From positions 65,130,413 through 65,194,412 of the forward strand of contig VZSR01003803.1 in the NCBI GenBank assembly GCA_013398615.1: a stretch of DNA of 64,000 bases, in the 5' to 3' direction. Positions 1 through 12,579 of the stretch are shown here, one piece after another. The notes beneath the pieces are model-generated. The model had not been told where the DNA came from. It saw nothing but the letters and a program-made list of their open reading frames with translations, and did not search any database. Every line of letters begins with the position of its first letter. Position 1 is the stretch's first letter. Source of the DNA: Brachypodius melanocephalos. Lineage: Eukaryota > Chordata > Aves > Passeriformes > Pycnonotidae. A program made the position numbers and the translations under genes.

Positions 1-3000
1 ACTATTAAAGTATAACAAGATTGTATTGGATAAACAGGCATGGATTTATTTTACCAATGGTGATATAACCCAAATATCTAGGTTTTCGAGCAGGTCAGTA
101 CACAGGGAACAAGCAGAGAAGCTGTCAGGTTGCCTGTGAACAAAGACATGACAAACCTGATGTTAAGTTTAGGTTTCTACTAACACTGACACTTCAAAGC
201 TGGGGGCTCCTGAGCCAGAGGACCTGGGAAAGGAGGAATAAAGCATCCTCAGCAACTAGGCAGTCAGTAAAGGCTCGTAAGGCCACAGCCTTGATGACTG
301 ACAGAAAAAATGAAGGAAAAGTCCAGAGTAGACAAGGGGGCCCCTAGAATCACAAACAACAAAGATAAATATTTCTTTTAACAGAGTTGCCAACTTCTGA
401 TGAAACAAACCAAAGATCTGAGCTGCCCTTGGATGTTGCTTCTGGATGCCAGTATTTCCCAGGCTTTAGCTCTTTTTGCTCTGACTTAACACACTATATT
501 GCAATTTATGGAAACAGATTTCACGGTGTTTGAGAGCAAAAGAAACGTGATTTTTTTTTATTGTTGTTATTTAGAAAAGTTGAGCTAGAAGGCAGCAGTT
601 CCAGCTCCAACACGCGTTAATGACAGTTTAAGTAGAAGTGTATTTTTTAATTTATTCAAGTTATAATTAGGTAATTATAAGCAATCAAGTGAGAGCTGTT
701 TAAAAGCTACTGGCCACAGCTGTTAGCTACCTCATCTTGTCGGAAATCAGCACCCCCTCAGCTGGGGGATTTAAGCAAACCTGTTTTATGATAGCAAAGT
801 GTAAGTGCTCACATCTTCAATTACTCAGCTGAGAAATCAGGAGCTTCTGGGAGCAGGGCAGTAAGTTTGCTATAGCTCCACATGGATATGGAAAGGGCAT
901 ATCTGACTGTGCCCACCAATTTGAGCTGTTCTTTCTCCAAAGGTGACTGTCAGTTTCTAGTTCATATTGCTACTAATATTCCTCTCAGGGCTGCTAAGAT
1001 AGTATGCATTTAAAATGCTGTTCTCCTCTGAAAAATTGTTTTAATTAAAATGATTTTCAGGGGTCCCATATTCTTTGGTTTTTACTAATTATCATAGCAC
1101 ATTTTTACAGTTTCCAAGCTAATGGGTGCTTCCACTAACTGCCAGCTCCCAAATTAAACATGGGATCTGAAAAGGCTTTTTATTTCTCATGTCATGTTTT
1201 CCTGCCATTCCAGTCTTCTGGGATTGCATAGTCACTGCAGGGAGAGCATCCTCCAAAGTCTCTTTGCGTAAAACTCACAGATGAGCCTGGCTGACAGCAC
1301 AGCACATGGTCCAGCCACTGTGCTAGGTCTGTGGATGAAATGGCAGCAAGGAAATACTGTAGAGCTTAAACTAAGCAAGAAATAATTACTATGAAATCAT
1401 CAGCAGTGAGCACAAAACACAGACAGCAGAACCGTTAAGCAGGGAAGTGTAATTTGGACACAGAAGCAAGCAGTGCTTAAAGACACAGTGATAGAATGCA
1501 TCCAGAGCAGTGGTTTTTATCCAGCAGTTCATCATGTGCCTTTCTTCTTCCATCAGCTTTCCTGTAAGGGGCTCTAAATTCACACAGATTACACACATGG
1601 AAATGTAATGGAAGCAGGAGAGGATTTCTAATACAGCACAGTCTTGAAAACCTGAATACATAATGGGTTTTTCATAAAAAGTGTTTGCAAAATGCTGGAT
1701 TTTTCAGGATGAGGTCTGTGTTAGTTGCTTTGGCTTCTACATACCATATTGGTTTGTTTCAGAAATGCAAGCTAACATGCTAAAGTTATACTATACTATA
1801 CATGCTAAAGCCAAGCCTATCAAGCAGATCACAGTTACCTTTCCACAGAAACTCTTATTCAGAAGTCAGGAAGATTTAACTTATCCCACTAGAAACAATC
1901 AGTGGACACACAGATTCTTCCAGTCTTTCCAAAGGACTCCCACGTTGACGTGCACTTAGCCAATGTCCAACACAGCGAACAAAATGTTTCAGCCCTTGCA
2001 AGTAATGCTGCTCTTTTCCCTGCTCAGAAACTATGACTTTGAGGAGCAGGGGTGCACAGAGCATAAAGTGGGGACAGATGGACCCCAATGACATCCACGT
2101 GCAGCTCCATGCATGGAAATGAAAGACCCTACACAGAGCAAAAGGATGTACAGTAGATTTCTGAAAAGACAGGAGTGTAACCATAGTTATAAAAGATACT
2201 GTACAAGTTTAAGGTTAAACACTCTTTTTGCTGTGCATTGCTCTTCCAAAACAAACAAACAAACAACAAAAAAAAAAGGTGTACACTAGGAAATACAGCT
2301 GTGAGCTAGTCCAGGAGCAGCCTCAGCAACTTGTTTCCCCAAAAAACCCAAATATGATTCCTGACAACCCTTCCTGTGGGCTCATTGAAGCAACTGGCCC
2401 CCTAAGGAAAACTGCTACTCACAGGATCCAATGAATGAATTTATTAGAGGGTGCAGGGACAGAGGACATGTGGGCAGAAGAGGATGGAATAAGAATGCTC
2501 AAGAGAAAGGGGTCACAGGAACCAGCACCTGCACTTCCACAGAGGACATGGTTCGATTCATGAAAAGTGATGGCTTTAGCACTAGCAAATTAAAAGAGTT
2601 CTTTGCTTTCTGGATGTTTCAGTTACTGTATCAGTCTGTCACTTCCACAGAGATAGCACACTCATAATTGCCTCAAAAACATTGTGCACTCAATCCTTGG
2701 AAATAAACTTTCTGAATATACTGATAGAATCCACAGACACACAAGTGCTTCAAATTATATTTGGAAAGGTATTGCTTGAGCCCTGACCTATGCACCCAGT
2801 TTCTGGATGGATTTCTAGAATTTAGAGGTTCATGCGTTTACAGCAGATGTGTCAAAACAACCCTCCTAAGTCAAGATACTCCAGCAACACAGATCAAGCA
2901 GGGATGAGACACAAGGCAGTGAGCAGATTTCTGGAGGAATCTGTGGCTTGGGCTGCCCTGAAGGAAGAGTTCATGCCTCCCAAGTTCTTCACAGCCCCTC

Positions 3001-6000
3001 TGCAGGAGGTGGAGCCCCTTCAGGCCTGCAGGCTCTCTTTCTCAGCCAAGGGCTTCCCAGCTCATGCCCAAAGGATTCAAGATAACTCAGTGTCTGGGGT
3101 TTGATTAACCTGGCTCTACAAATAAATCTGAGGAAACACAAGGGCAGGTGAATGTGTATAAAGGGACCTTTTCCCCCCTTCTTTTGTTTTAATTAAGAAT
3201 ACTTGTTATTCCTTCCTGAGCAACAAAGACTACCTGGAAACCACTGCATGTCTCAACACCCACAGCCACAGCCTGGTCTGCCAGGTCTCCCAAGACTTGC
3301 TCCTAATCTTACTGTAACACTGGCATTACTGTTACTCACCTGCATCCCTTGACATTTGCAATTTTTGTCGTATGTGACTGAATGCCAGCAGACCACTTTG
3401 AGATATGGTCGTGGTGCTTTTGCATACAAACGTGGGTATGAGAGAGTAGGTGAAAGTGTGTGAAACTGATTTTATTTTAAAATGACCCGTACAGCTCTAC
3501 TACAGTACCTAGGTCTTGTTTCTGCAATGTTGCATCTTTTACTACGCCGTGCCCTTGATTTTTTTGAGCATCATCCAGGTGCTGTTATACAGCTATGGAG
3601 TAAATGTGTGGCTCTTTTATAAGTAAGAGCTAAGTTAGTTTTGTTTTGTGTATTATGAAAAAGCCCTCCAGATGCCATGCTGTGTACAAGGCAACTTAAT
3701 CCTTTTTTGAGGAAAACCAATTCATTTCACATAGCACAACAGCAACTGGTCAGGATAGGTGCAACAGGATCTACTAATGCACTGCTCCCTGTGCTGCCTG
3801 CAGTAAAGCTGGTGCTGTGTGCTCTGAGGCTCTGAGCAACTGCAGCTGTGAACTCTCATAAACACAACAACAACTTTTGCAGATTTAATGAGACAGTGAC
3901 ACTAAATACAGAAAACAGGAAAAAATTGAAGTTGTGTTTTAAGCAACTTTAAGGAAATGAATGCTGATCACTCAGAAAGGTGAATAATGAGAAATCTAAG
4001 GAGAAATGTATGATCAAAGCTTGAGCTAGACTATCCTAAGGGTTGAACAACACTGTGCTGACATAAAACAGAGCATCAAAATTTTGCATCCTTCATTCCA
4101 GCATTTGTACCTGCACAGCAAAAGGACTGTGATGTCCTGCCTAATCCTTAATGCACTTTAACGTACCTGCTTTGTAATAACACAACTGCACAGGATGACA
4201 TGTTAAACTTCACACTTGTGGTTGCTTTGTAAAACTGTAACAACTTTAAAAACTCATGTTTCTTGTCATGCATGGTCTTTACTAGTTTCTTATCAAACAT
4301 TAATTAATGAGTCACATACCAGCTGCACTGCATGCTGCTGAGTGGGACCCAGGTCATGATGTACCTGTGGATCTACTACCCAGTTCTGCTGCAACAGAGT
4401 ATCTCTGCCTTTCCCACAGCAAATAAGGATATTTCTACAGCCAAAACACATCAGTTATTCTAAGAATCATCGCCAACTTTCAGTTATCAGAAGGAATTTA
4501 AAGGGCTACAGAGAAAAATTAGAAAAATTCAGAAGAACTTTATTAAGCTGGTAGCTATAGAACAGTAGCTCATGTTGTATGGCAAAGCTCAGTCTGCCTC
4601 ACCAGGCTCTTTCTTTCTTTCCTTAGAACAGACAATGCTCAAGGGAGCATTTGGAACAAAATTCTTCTTTGCTAATAACCCACTAATCACTAGGATTGCT
4701 ACATCATATATGCACATCTACAAGGAACCTGCTCAGCAGCAGTGATGTCAGGGATGCCTTCAAAAAATGCTGAAGCTAAAATCTTCTAATTCTGTTATTC
4801 CCACTGTGTACACTTTTCTGCGGTTTCATTTACTTAACATGTCAGATGAGGCAATGAGTCCTCAATTCCTTTATAGCCCAGGAGAAGAAGCAATAGTAAA
4901 AGCAATTACACAACTGGAAGCTCATGTGAAGCCTGACTGAGGATTTTCATAACAGACTGGACACTTCATTTGGTTTTACCTTGACAATGTAACTTGTTCA
5001 GTAACTACCAAGTGAAGTGTGCCAAGAAGTCCAATAATTTCCATGAACATTCCACTGCAAACCAGAGTTTTACCCCAAATGAGTGCACTTGTACCAAGAA
5101 CAACTAGGAAGAACTTTACTGCACAAGCCAGGACTTTGTGGGTATAAGTTCAGAGTCCTTGCTTAGAGCAGATGCAATAAATCTATTATTTCCTGAAAGT
5201 ATTAGGCCCACTGGGTCTATTTGGGACTGCCCAGAAAGTTTTGGAGTGGTAAATTAAAGAAATTAATAAAGTCATCAGTATATTAAATCATCAGTAGACA
5301 GACAAGCAGCTCTGTGGAGTTTATCTGCAGTTACCCACAAGTATGGCACTGAGACCAAGGCTCATGTAAAACACTGGATTTACCTGAATGCTACACAATT
5401 ACATGGCAGTTCAGTTTGGGATGTAAAACCCTTGAAAGAATCACAGAAAAATCCTCAACAGTTACCCTGACAAAATTTCCAGGCATGTAGGAAACAGTAC
5501 ATCTAGAGAAACACAGAAGCAGAATGGTGTTGGGCATAAGTAGCCAAGTCAGAGTGGGGCCTTGGGAGTACTGCAGGAAACCAGAAACATGTGGAGAACT
5601 GAACCACCAGAGTGTTCAGTCAGGTGGCTTGAACAGAAAATTATTCGCTTTTTAAACACCATTCTACCTCTCAAATAATCCTTAATATACATTTTAAACA
5701 AAATTTACAAATTTCTCAATGTGGTCATATTTTCATTCTGTGGACAATTTTATATTGGAAATATGTAATTTACAGATGGTTCATTAATTTAGAGTCCAGA
5801 CCAATTATTAAAAAAGGAAAATAGCTTTCCATTTACTTAAACCACTTGAAAGGTATTTCATTTAATTCATGGTTGGTTGAAGTCCATTGCTGTGTATAGT
5901 TCCAACAGCACCATCTGAATATAGATATGGAGCAGTATAAGAAGCAGGTAACAGAGCTCATTAAGTGTTAACAATGTTTCATTTTCTTCAGTCAACAAAA

Positions 6001-7500
6001 TATTTTCTAATATTTTAATTTTGATGTACAGTTCTTAGAAAAATCTCACGAAATAGAGGTGTGCATGAATCATAAGCATCCATTTTGTGGGTAAAAAAAA
6101 TTGTATTTCTGTCTTTTTTACATTTTAAAATGGGTGAAAGGCTGGAAATGTGACATATTCTACTGAATAGATACTTCTGAGAAATAACAGGCTGTCATAC
6201 CACCTCCCTGTATGGCTGTCACTCAGCATTTCAAGCAGCCTGCCTTGTTTGTAGCCTACCTACCGCACTGGATGGGTAGGAGGGAAAAGCAGGCTTCACC
6301 TCCATCAAGAACTGCAGCAGAACTGCATACATCACCAGGGATATTTTGATTCTAACATACAAAACCTCTCTGAACAAAAGTGCTCTTAAACACTGTGGTT
6401 AGCGCATACGCACATGCTCACATGCAGATACTGTTTGATATAGGTGAGAGTGCACAGATGTGGGACCAAGCAAAAACCCTTGTGATCTTGTCTGTGTGAG
6501 GTGTTGAGAGATGATGATAAAAATTGAATGCCAATGGGATCACCTTTAGGATGAGAACACTATCAAGCACATCTTCTACTCAAAAAACTGAAAAAGCCTT
6601 GCAAAAAACCTCAGACACCCTTGTAGACTTCTTTTTCCTATACAACAAGAGGCCTACAGATATAGAATGGAGGTGTGGTAAGGGCTGGTAGCTCACCAAA
6701 GTTTCCACAGACACGGATCCAGCTACAGCTAAAGGGCACAGACTATAATGGCAACAAATTTAAAAAATCAAATCAGGAACAAAGCTAAGATTAATAGGAT
6801 TTGCTTCCAAATAAAGAAAGCTCTTTTATGCCCACTTTGAGCCATTGCACTCACAGGTAGACAGACAGAGGAACCTGGGACTGAGGTGAGCAGTTCTAGA
6901 AATCACCCAGACACACATGCTGTTTGCCCTACATTCTCTCTGACCTAATCCATGTGTTTTGTGACTGGCTGTTGTCTTTGATCATGGCAATTGGCAGTAC
7001 CTTGCTACATCCAAAACCTCTGCCTGAAGTTCATGAACCTTTGATGTGCCACCTACAGGAAGTCAGCACTTGAGTGGGACAGTGCCAACATCCTCCTGCT
7101 GAGCTCAGTGTGCCACACGGGCTTAGTTCGCAATACCCAGACACCTGGCACACTTTCCTGCAATGGGAATCTTTTATCCCCTAACTATGAGATTAGTGAT
7201 AGAAATTTGGGTAAATCCCCCGTCCCTCTGAGCTGCAAAGAGCACTTACAAAGCTCTGACTCACTGCATGCCAGTGGCACAGTGTTTGAACAAGCTCTGC
7301 TGACAACCTGCAACAGCAGCTGGGAGAGGTGTGACCTTTCTCAGTTCAGAGCAACAGGCTGCTAATTTTGAAAGCCAGTGACAAATCAACGTCAGCTTTG
7401 TTAGCAACCTAATGAAATTACCAGAAGTAAGAGGGAAGATCACAGTCTAAAGTAAGCAGCTGGAAGAGCTTATGAACAGAATTTACAGTAACGTCAATGG
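1..7500. other. anonymous AT-rich non-coding DNA
   Basis: No gene or repeat family was recognised here. The longest ATG-initiated frames reach only about 100 codons (for example 1876-2184 on the minus strand), overlap one another on both strands, and have no domain, signal peptide or codon pattern suggesting selection. A short A-rich stretch of AAAC units lies at 2248-2277. A minus-strand CAG/GTGAGT donor-like string occurs near 3338-3343 but has no convincing acceptor or open exon next to it. Old, unrecognised transposon remnants are possible. Confidence 0.6.
2248..2277. repeat. A-rich simple repeat (AAAC units running into poly-A)
   Basis: About 30 bases made only of A and C: AAAC units followed by a run of ten A. 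It is a low-complexity tract and not clearly the tail of a retroposed element, because no recognisable element body lies beside it. Confidence 0.7.
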
Positions 7501-7504
7501 GGGA

Positions 7505-7522
7505 TTTTTTTTTCAGGTATGT
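7505..7522 (+). promoter_or_regulatory. fused splice acceptor/donor (recursive-splice-like site), weaker of two on this strand
   Basis: Nine T are followed by CAG and immediately by GTATGT, so a good 3' splice-site consensus abuts a fair 5' splice-site consensus at 7516/7517. This is the shape of a zero-length exon (ratchet point) known from very long introns. The donor half, GTATGT, is weaker than GTAAGT. Seen in sequence: the motif. Inferred: any function. Chance occurrence is quite possible over 64 kb. Confidence 0.2.
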
Positions 7523-7959
7523 TCCCAGCCAGGAAAAATAATATTGAATTCTGCATGTCAAGTCAAATCTTCTCCTCTCACAAATGTCCACATCAGACAA
7601 AATTTTCTGTAAATCACCTAAGCACACAGGTTAAAGTGTGTAGGCATCTCCACTTCTCTCATTGGGAAGCTGTTGCAGAATTTTGGTCCTCTGCTGGTTC
7701 AAAATATTTTCTAATTTCTAGCCTACATGTGTCCCTCTTCAGATCATCTGTTTATACAGTAGGACAGGCCTATAACTGAAACAGTCCTAAGCATTCCCTG
7801 GTTTTTATCTTCCAGACAGGCAACAATCAAATCCTCTCAGGTTTTGTTTTCTAACCCAAAACAGCCAAACTCTCCATCTCACCTCTTCAAAGTCACTTTG
7901 TTCCCCATATCACACCACTTCATTTGTCTGATTTGCAAGATCTAGCTCCTTCCTACCCC

Positions 7960-8240
7960 TTAAAAAAGGGCTATGTGAATCCTCTTCATTAAAATCCCAA
8001 GCTTTGAGTCATCAGCATATTTCATTAGTACTGTTATTTTATGGCAAAGGTCTATTGTTCTAAATTGCTCCCAAAACCAACAGGAATTTCTCTAGTAAGT
8101 TCCCACATTTCAGCTTCCAGCACTAATTGTTGTCATATCCCATTAGCCAATTCCTTACTCATCTCAGCTTTTTCTCCTACTAATCTGACTCATCGTATAT
8201 AATGATTCTCCATGTAATAAAAACATTTTGGTCAATTAAA
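7960..8240 (-). mobile_element. ancient CR1/L3-type LINE fragment (reverse-transcriptase region), antisense
   Basis: On the plus strand the segment reads like the reverse complement of old amniote CR1/L3 reverse-transcriptase DNA. The stretch with 'tttgagtcatcagcatatttcattagtac' character (near 8004-8032) corresponds to the CR1 block that reads roughly 'tttgagtcatccgcaaacttgat', and it is followed at the expected spacing by blocks resembling 'ggaactccactagt' and 'cccattaa..aaccaattc'. Divergence is high and indels are many, so it is a fossil with no coding capacity. Boundaries are approximate. The match is to consensus recalled from memory, not to an alignment. Confidence 0.5.
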
Positions 8241-9044
8241 GAACTATACATCAAAAAACCACCATATTAAGGGAAAAGCTCGGGCAAATACTTCATGAAA
8301 TCATCCTCCAGAACCACTAGAGCCATAAAAGTGTAAAAGCATCTGCTAACTGGCCTGACCTTCACTGGGGAATACTCAGACCCCTTTTCCCTTTGTCTTC
8401 ATCCAGTCTGAGCACAAAAAGTGAGTGTGGCATGGCTTTAACCTCGGCTCTGGTACTTTCCATTGTAGGAGCACTTGTGCCAAAGCTGATTTGGAAGGAT
8501 GTTGGCTGCTCACTTAAGCTGCTCTTGATGGTAGTTTTATGCCAAGATTTGACAGTTTCCTTTTATTCTGTTTCATTGTGCCCTGGCTGCTGTAAGAGCA
8601 CCCTGTTGGGAGATGGACTGAGAAAGGAGGGAATATCTTCTTAGACAGCTGAAGTAGGGTTTTCAAGAGCACCTTCAGAGACATGCTAGAAAAACCATTT
8701 TAAAGTAATCTCCCTAAATCAGAAGATGAAGGGAATTAAAGCCAATCAAGGGTGCAATTCCATATTACAGGTTATGATGAAGTGCCACCAAAAGGTGCAG
8801 CACAGCTGCACCAGCTCCTGCCTGACCTTACAGTGTGCTGATACCAGAAACTCAGACAGAAAAAACCTATCACTTCAGGGTTTTTTCAGAAAGCTGTTTC
8901 TCTCTCTCTCAACAAGTTTGCCAGAAGCACCAATGCCAGCACTAGTGAAGCTGTTTAAAGCTTTACTGGAATAAGCACATTCATCAGGCAGTTGTTCTGC
9001 CTGCAAAAATAATTTATAAACAGACTTAAATAGAAGGAATGTAA
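8241..9044. other. anonymous non-coding DNA
   Basis: No gene is supported. The largest frames, 8393-8644 and 8726-8974 (83 and 82 codons, plus strand), show no recognisable motif, and the second overlaps an opposite-strand lysine/glutamate-rich frame produced by the adjacent pyrimidine tract. Confidence 0.55.
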
Positions 9045-9123
9045 TTTTTTTTCTCTTTTCTTTTTTCTTTTCTTTTTCTTTTCTTTTCTTCTTTTCTTTT
9101 CCTTTTTCTCTTTTCTTTTTTCT
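9045..9123 (+). repeat. 79-nt pure polypyrimidine (T/C) tract with a perfect mirror repeat
   Basis: Every base from 9045 to 9123 is T or C, mostly in CTTTT units with CTT and CTTTTT variants. Bases 9078-9101 form a perfect 24-bp mirror repeat centred between 9089 and 9090, with C spacings of 4, 4, 2, 4 and 4 T. With one extra C at 9102 the symmetry carries on for a further five T and a C on each side. A polypurine/polypyrimidine mirror repeat is the classic requirement for intramolecular triplex (H-DNA). Read on the minus strand it gives long Lys/Glu/Arg frames (8875-9150, 8955-9221) that are artefacts of composition. Confidence 0.9.
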
Positions 9124-11029
9124 GTGCCAGTGAAGCCTGTGAGCCCACACTCAGGGCTGGGTGCTCCTATCCCCAGCTGTCCCCTTGCCAGACAATATTT
9201 TGCCTGTAACAGAGACAACAAAAATGGATGTGTCTGTGCTCAAATGGGCAGTCTGAGCATCATCATTCAGGTCTCTTGTCCCTACTTCAAGCAATCTAAA
9301 GTCATGCCAGCAAAATGCAGCAAGGATGTCCACTGAAAGATCTGGGTTGTGATAATTTGAGACGTAGTTATCACTTTCTCAGAAAGATAAATGGAAATGT
9401 ATCCTAGGCCTATGTTAACCTTATGTTCATTTAACTTTTACACCCGCTTCTAAAGAATCTATGTTAAGAGATAAATAACTTTTGCAGCATATAGCTTTGG
9501 ATTGTCTAAAATACTGCACCAGAAGTATTACAATGGTCTGGGAGACTGAACCCTCAGAATGAAAAAAAGTCTGCATTAGGAATGAAAATGTTTCCCATTT
9601 CCCAGCAAAACTCTAAAGCACATAAATAGTCCAGGCCGTCAGTTTGCTGATGACAGTAAGCTATTCTCGTAAAATACAGCATTTCAAACGAGATATGCTA
9701 ACATTTTTAATTCATGTGCTTCCTTCTAAAGATTTCTCTTGACAAAATTGTGAGTGCTGTTATCAACATTGCCATATCACTTATTCTACGTGCCTGAGTG
9801 AAAGACTTGAGCTTCCCAAAGAGTGCAGTAGTCTCCCATTGTTTCAAGGGCTGTACTGTTTTCATGTAGAAGGGTGAAGATGGAAAAGTCCATGTTTATG
9901 TACTTAGGTACATTCTTGATACACAATCAGGAAGCTCTTCTTAAAGTATTTCCAAACCCATCTTCAAATAATATGCAATACTGTAAATCCCACTCAAGTA
10001 ATCCCATCATCTGAGATGAATCATGTTCCTCTGAAATCACAGAAAGTCACATGGATTGTCTTGCTGAGCAGCTACCAACCATGGCAGAACTAGAACTATG
10101 TATGAAAATGAAAATTTAAAATCCTGAATCACATCAAAATATTAAAAGTATCAATATAAACTGCTAGACCAAATTGCCACGTGGACCCAGCATAGTCCTG
10201 AGCAGTATCTCTACAAGCTCTGCACTCTCATGCTGTCCCCCATGCTCTCATGCCACCATATATTTCTGATTTTATGCTATAAAACGTACTCTGTGTAGCT
10301 GTGACATAGCCACCTCTTTATCCCATATATTTTGTTATTATTTCTCTTTGCATTTCTCTCTCTAACAACACACAGTGTGAACCTTGTGCAGCTTTGGAAG
10401 TCAATCTCACCATACAAATCAGAAGACAGGGCACCTTCCACTTCACACATACGTGGCCAGAGGGAGGTTTCTCTTGCTGTCTTGAGTTAAAGCAACATGG
10501 AAGGCTGACAGAAGTAGACTTGCTGCCAAATTGATCGATCCTGCAGACCTGTGCAGCCAAACCTCTAACAAACCAAGCCTCTGGCAGCAACACTGGCTCC
10601 CTGAGGTCTCATTCCCTTCTCTGCCCATGGCTGAGCACCATCCCAGCCCAGGGTGCCACCATGGGATTGCAGTGTCCAGCAGGCTGTGCCCATTGAGGCC
10701 ATTCTGCCAGCAGAGCAGAGGGTGGCAATCTGGAGCACAGGGGTAGGGAAGAGGAGGACAGTGCCAGAGGAAGGCCTGCATTTGCACAATTAATCAGAAA
10801 GCTCTGTATCAGCACAGTTTACAGAGGTAATCTGTTCCTAAATTCCTCTGGTTTTGAAAGTACAGAAAGTTGGAAGGAAAAAGACAATGTAAAAAATGAG
10901 GATTCTGTTTCCATCTCCCAAATTTAGAAATCCTCAGAAATATCACTTTTATTTTGCTCTCCTCTAACTTCATTGCAGTGTAGAAAACCTAGAAGTATTT
11001 CCCAAGAAGCTGAGCTGTTGATATTTGAA
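9124..11029. other. anonymous non-coding DNA with a small GC-richer patch
   Basis: No gene or repeat family was recognised. A GC-richer stretch at about 10590-10770 yields five overlapping frames of 68-114 codons on both strands. That is the behaviour of stop-poor GC-rich DNA, not of one real gene. Confidence 0.55.
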
Positions 11030-11165
11030 TTTTTCTTAATTATCTATAATTATTTTTTTCTACAAGTTATTTTTTCCTATTTATTCACTGGCTTTATATT
11101 TATAATATAAATATTACAAATTCCAAACTTTTGTAAATATTTGCTGTATAAATATTATAATTCAC
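11030..11165. other. very AT-rich island with a short palindrome
   Basis: This stretch is almost entirely A and T. It contains a perfect inverted repeat at 11096-11114 with 9-bp arms (ATATTTATA / TATAAATAT) around a single central A. It is a plausible easily-unwound or matrix-attachment-like segment. No coding or transposon signal is visible. Confidence 0.5.
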
Positions 11166-11672
11166 TGTGGCAAATCATTTCAAAATAAAAGCTGATCTCA
11201 GTCAAGTTTCTCATATTAGTTCTATGGACTACTCAAAAAAAAAATATATATACTGTATGGAAACAGGTTTTGTTTTATACAACATACAACAACATACCAT
11301 TTTTTATGTTCTGGGCCTTTTAGCCTCGCCAAGAATTACTTCATCTGGAAAACATCCTGGTAGGGAGACGTACTTGTAACTTTAGATACCATGAAGCACA
11401 AGTCTGAAACTTCAAATTTCAGCACTTTCTTCATAACAGTAAGGGGTAAAAGAACTCCACTTCAGCTGGAATATAAACAAAGCTAAGTGAAAATATTATT
11501 GCTTAGTAGCCCAGCTAACAAGCAGTAGCGAAGAAACCAACAAAGTGAAATTAAAGCAAAGTTAAGTCATTTACAAAATGTCAAGAGAACTGAAGATTCA
11601 CAAATCTCCCTTTTTTGTGTAAGGCTTGCTACTTTGGCTCCACACGCCTCCACACTGCTTGGGTGTAACAAA
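11166..11672. other. anonymous non-coding DNA
   Basis: Nothing recognisable. One 70-codon plus-strand frame (11167-11379) has no motif. The stretch ends where the CR1 3' terminus begins. Confidence 0.5.
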
Positions 11673-12062
11673 ACCATAGAAACACAGAACCACAGGATGG
11701 TTTGGCTTTGAAGAGATGCTAAAGATCTTGTACTTCCAAGCCCCCTGCCAAGGGCAGGGACACCTTTCACCAGACAAGACAGCTCAGGGCTTCATCCAAC
11801 CTTGAACACTTGCAGGGATGAGGCATCCACAAGTTTACTGGGCAACCTGTTCCTCACATAGGGAATTGCTTCCTAATACCTCATCTACACATACTCTCTG
11901 TCAGTTTGAAGCTATTCCCCCCTGTCCTGTCACAACAGGCCATGGCAAAAAGTCCCTCTCCAGCTTTCTTTCAGGCCCCTCTTCGGGTCTTTCCCCAGAG
12001 CCTTCTCTTCTCCAAGCTGAACAACCCCAACTCTCTCAGCCCTTCCTCATAGGAGAGGCACC
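11673..12062 (-). mobile_element. CR1 LINE, 5'-truncated 3' end, antisense
   Basis: Read on the plus strand this is the reverse complement of the terminal ~390 bp of an avian CR1. It opens at the 3' terminus with an altered copy of 'catagaatcacagaatggttt', then runs through the 'ccccctgccaagggcaggga', 'catccaaccttgaacacttg', 'ggcaacctgttcc', 'cctgtcctgtcac' and 'ccttctcttctccaagctga' blocks in the right order and spacing. It stops after 'cctcataggagaggca'. Truncation at the 5' end is the usual outcome of CR1 retrotransposition. Substitutions and small indels are frequent, so it is an old copy. The 167-codon plus-strand frame 11818-12321 begins inside it and is antisense noise. Confidence 0.93.
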
Positions 12063-12579
12063 CAAAACTAAGTCTTCTTTCCTGACAGCTTACTTTCAAA
12101 GAGTGAAAACCTTGAAGTCCTATTCAGTGGCCGAAATTTTCATTCCAGGTTTTTCATTAAAAACAAATAAGCAAAGAAACAAACAAGCACAGAGAAAAAC
12201 AAACAAAACACAAGCATTTCAGCCTCTGAATATTGTCTGGATTTTCAGGCCTTCAAAGCTTGGCTACTGGCAGCCTAAATCTCTAGATATGCTTGTCTCC
12301 AAACAGCCAAAAGATTTCTAAAGACTAAGCCCACCTGCAGATCATAGGAGGGAAGGGATTAAGTTGTGCATAGGTGAGTAAAGCTTACTGCTGGCCAGCA
12401 CAGTACCTTGACACCTGAAGAGACATCAAAGCATCACCTCATAAAACTACTGAGATGGTGCTGTCATTCCTGAATCACACGTTCTTTGTTATGCAGCTCT
12501 ACCTCTCCAGTGTAATTTCTCCATCATAGAAAGTTCACAAAAAAGAGTTCAATGGCAATTAAGACTCATGTTGTAGCAA
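12063..12579. other. spacer between two oppositely oriented CR1 copies, A/C-rich in part
   Basis: Unique-looking sequence between the 5' ends of the two CR1 fragments. It includes an A-rich, AAAC-like stretch at about 12158-12212. No gene signal. Confidence 0.55.

Noticed and set aside
2500..2575. Possible tRNA gene because of a GGTTCGATTC string at about 2549
   Set aside because: The B-box look-alike has no A box, acceptor stem or cloverleaf at the required distances.
8875..9221. Lys/Glu/Arg-rich minus-strand frames (91 and 88 codons)
   Set aside because: Their charged repeats are simply the reverse complement of the polypyrimidine tract at 9045-9123.
11818..12321. 167-codon plus-strand open frame
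   Set aside because: Its first half is the antisense strand of the CR1 3' end, and the rest runs into A-rich spacer.
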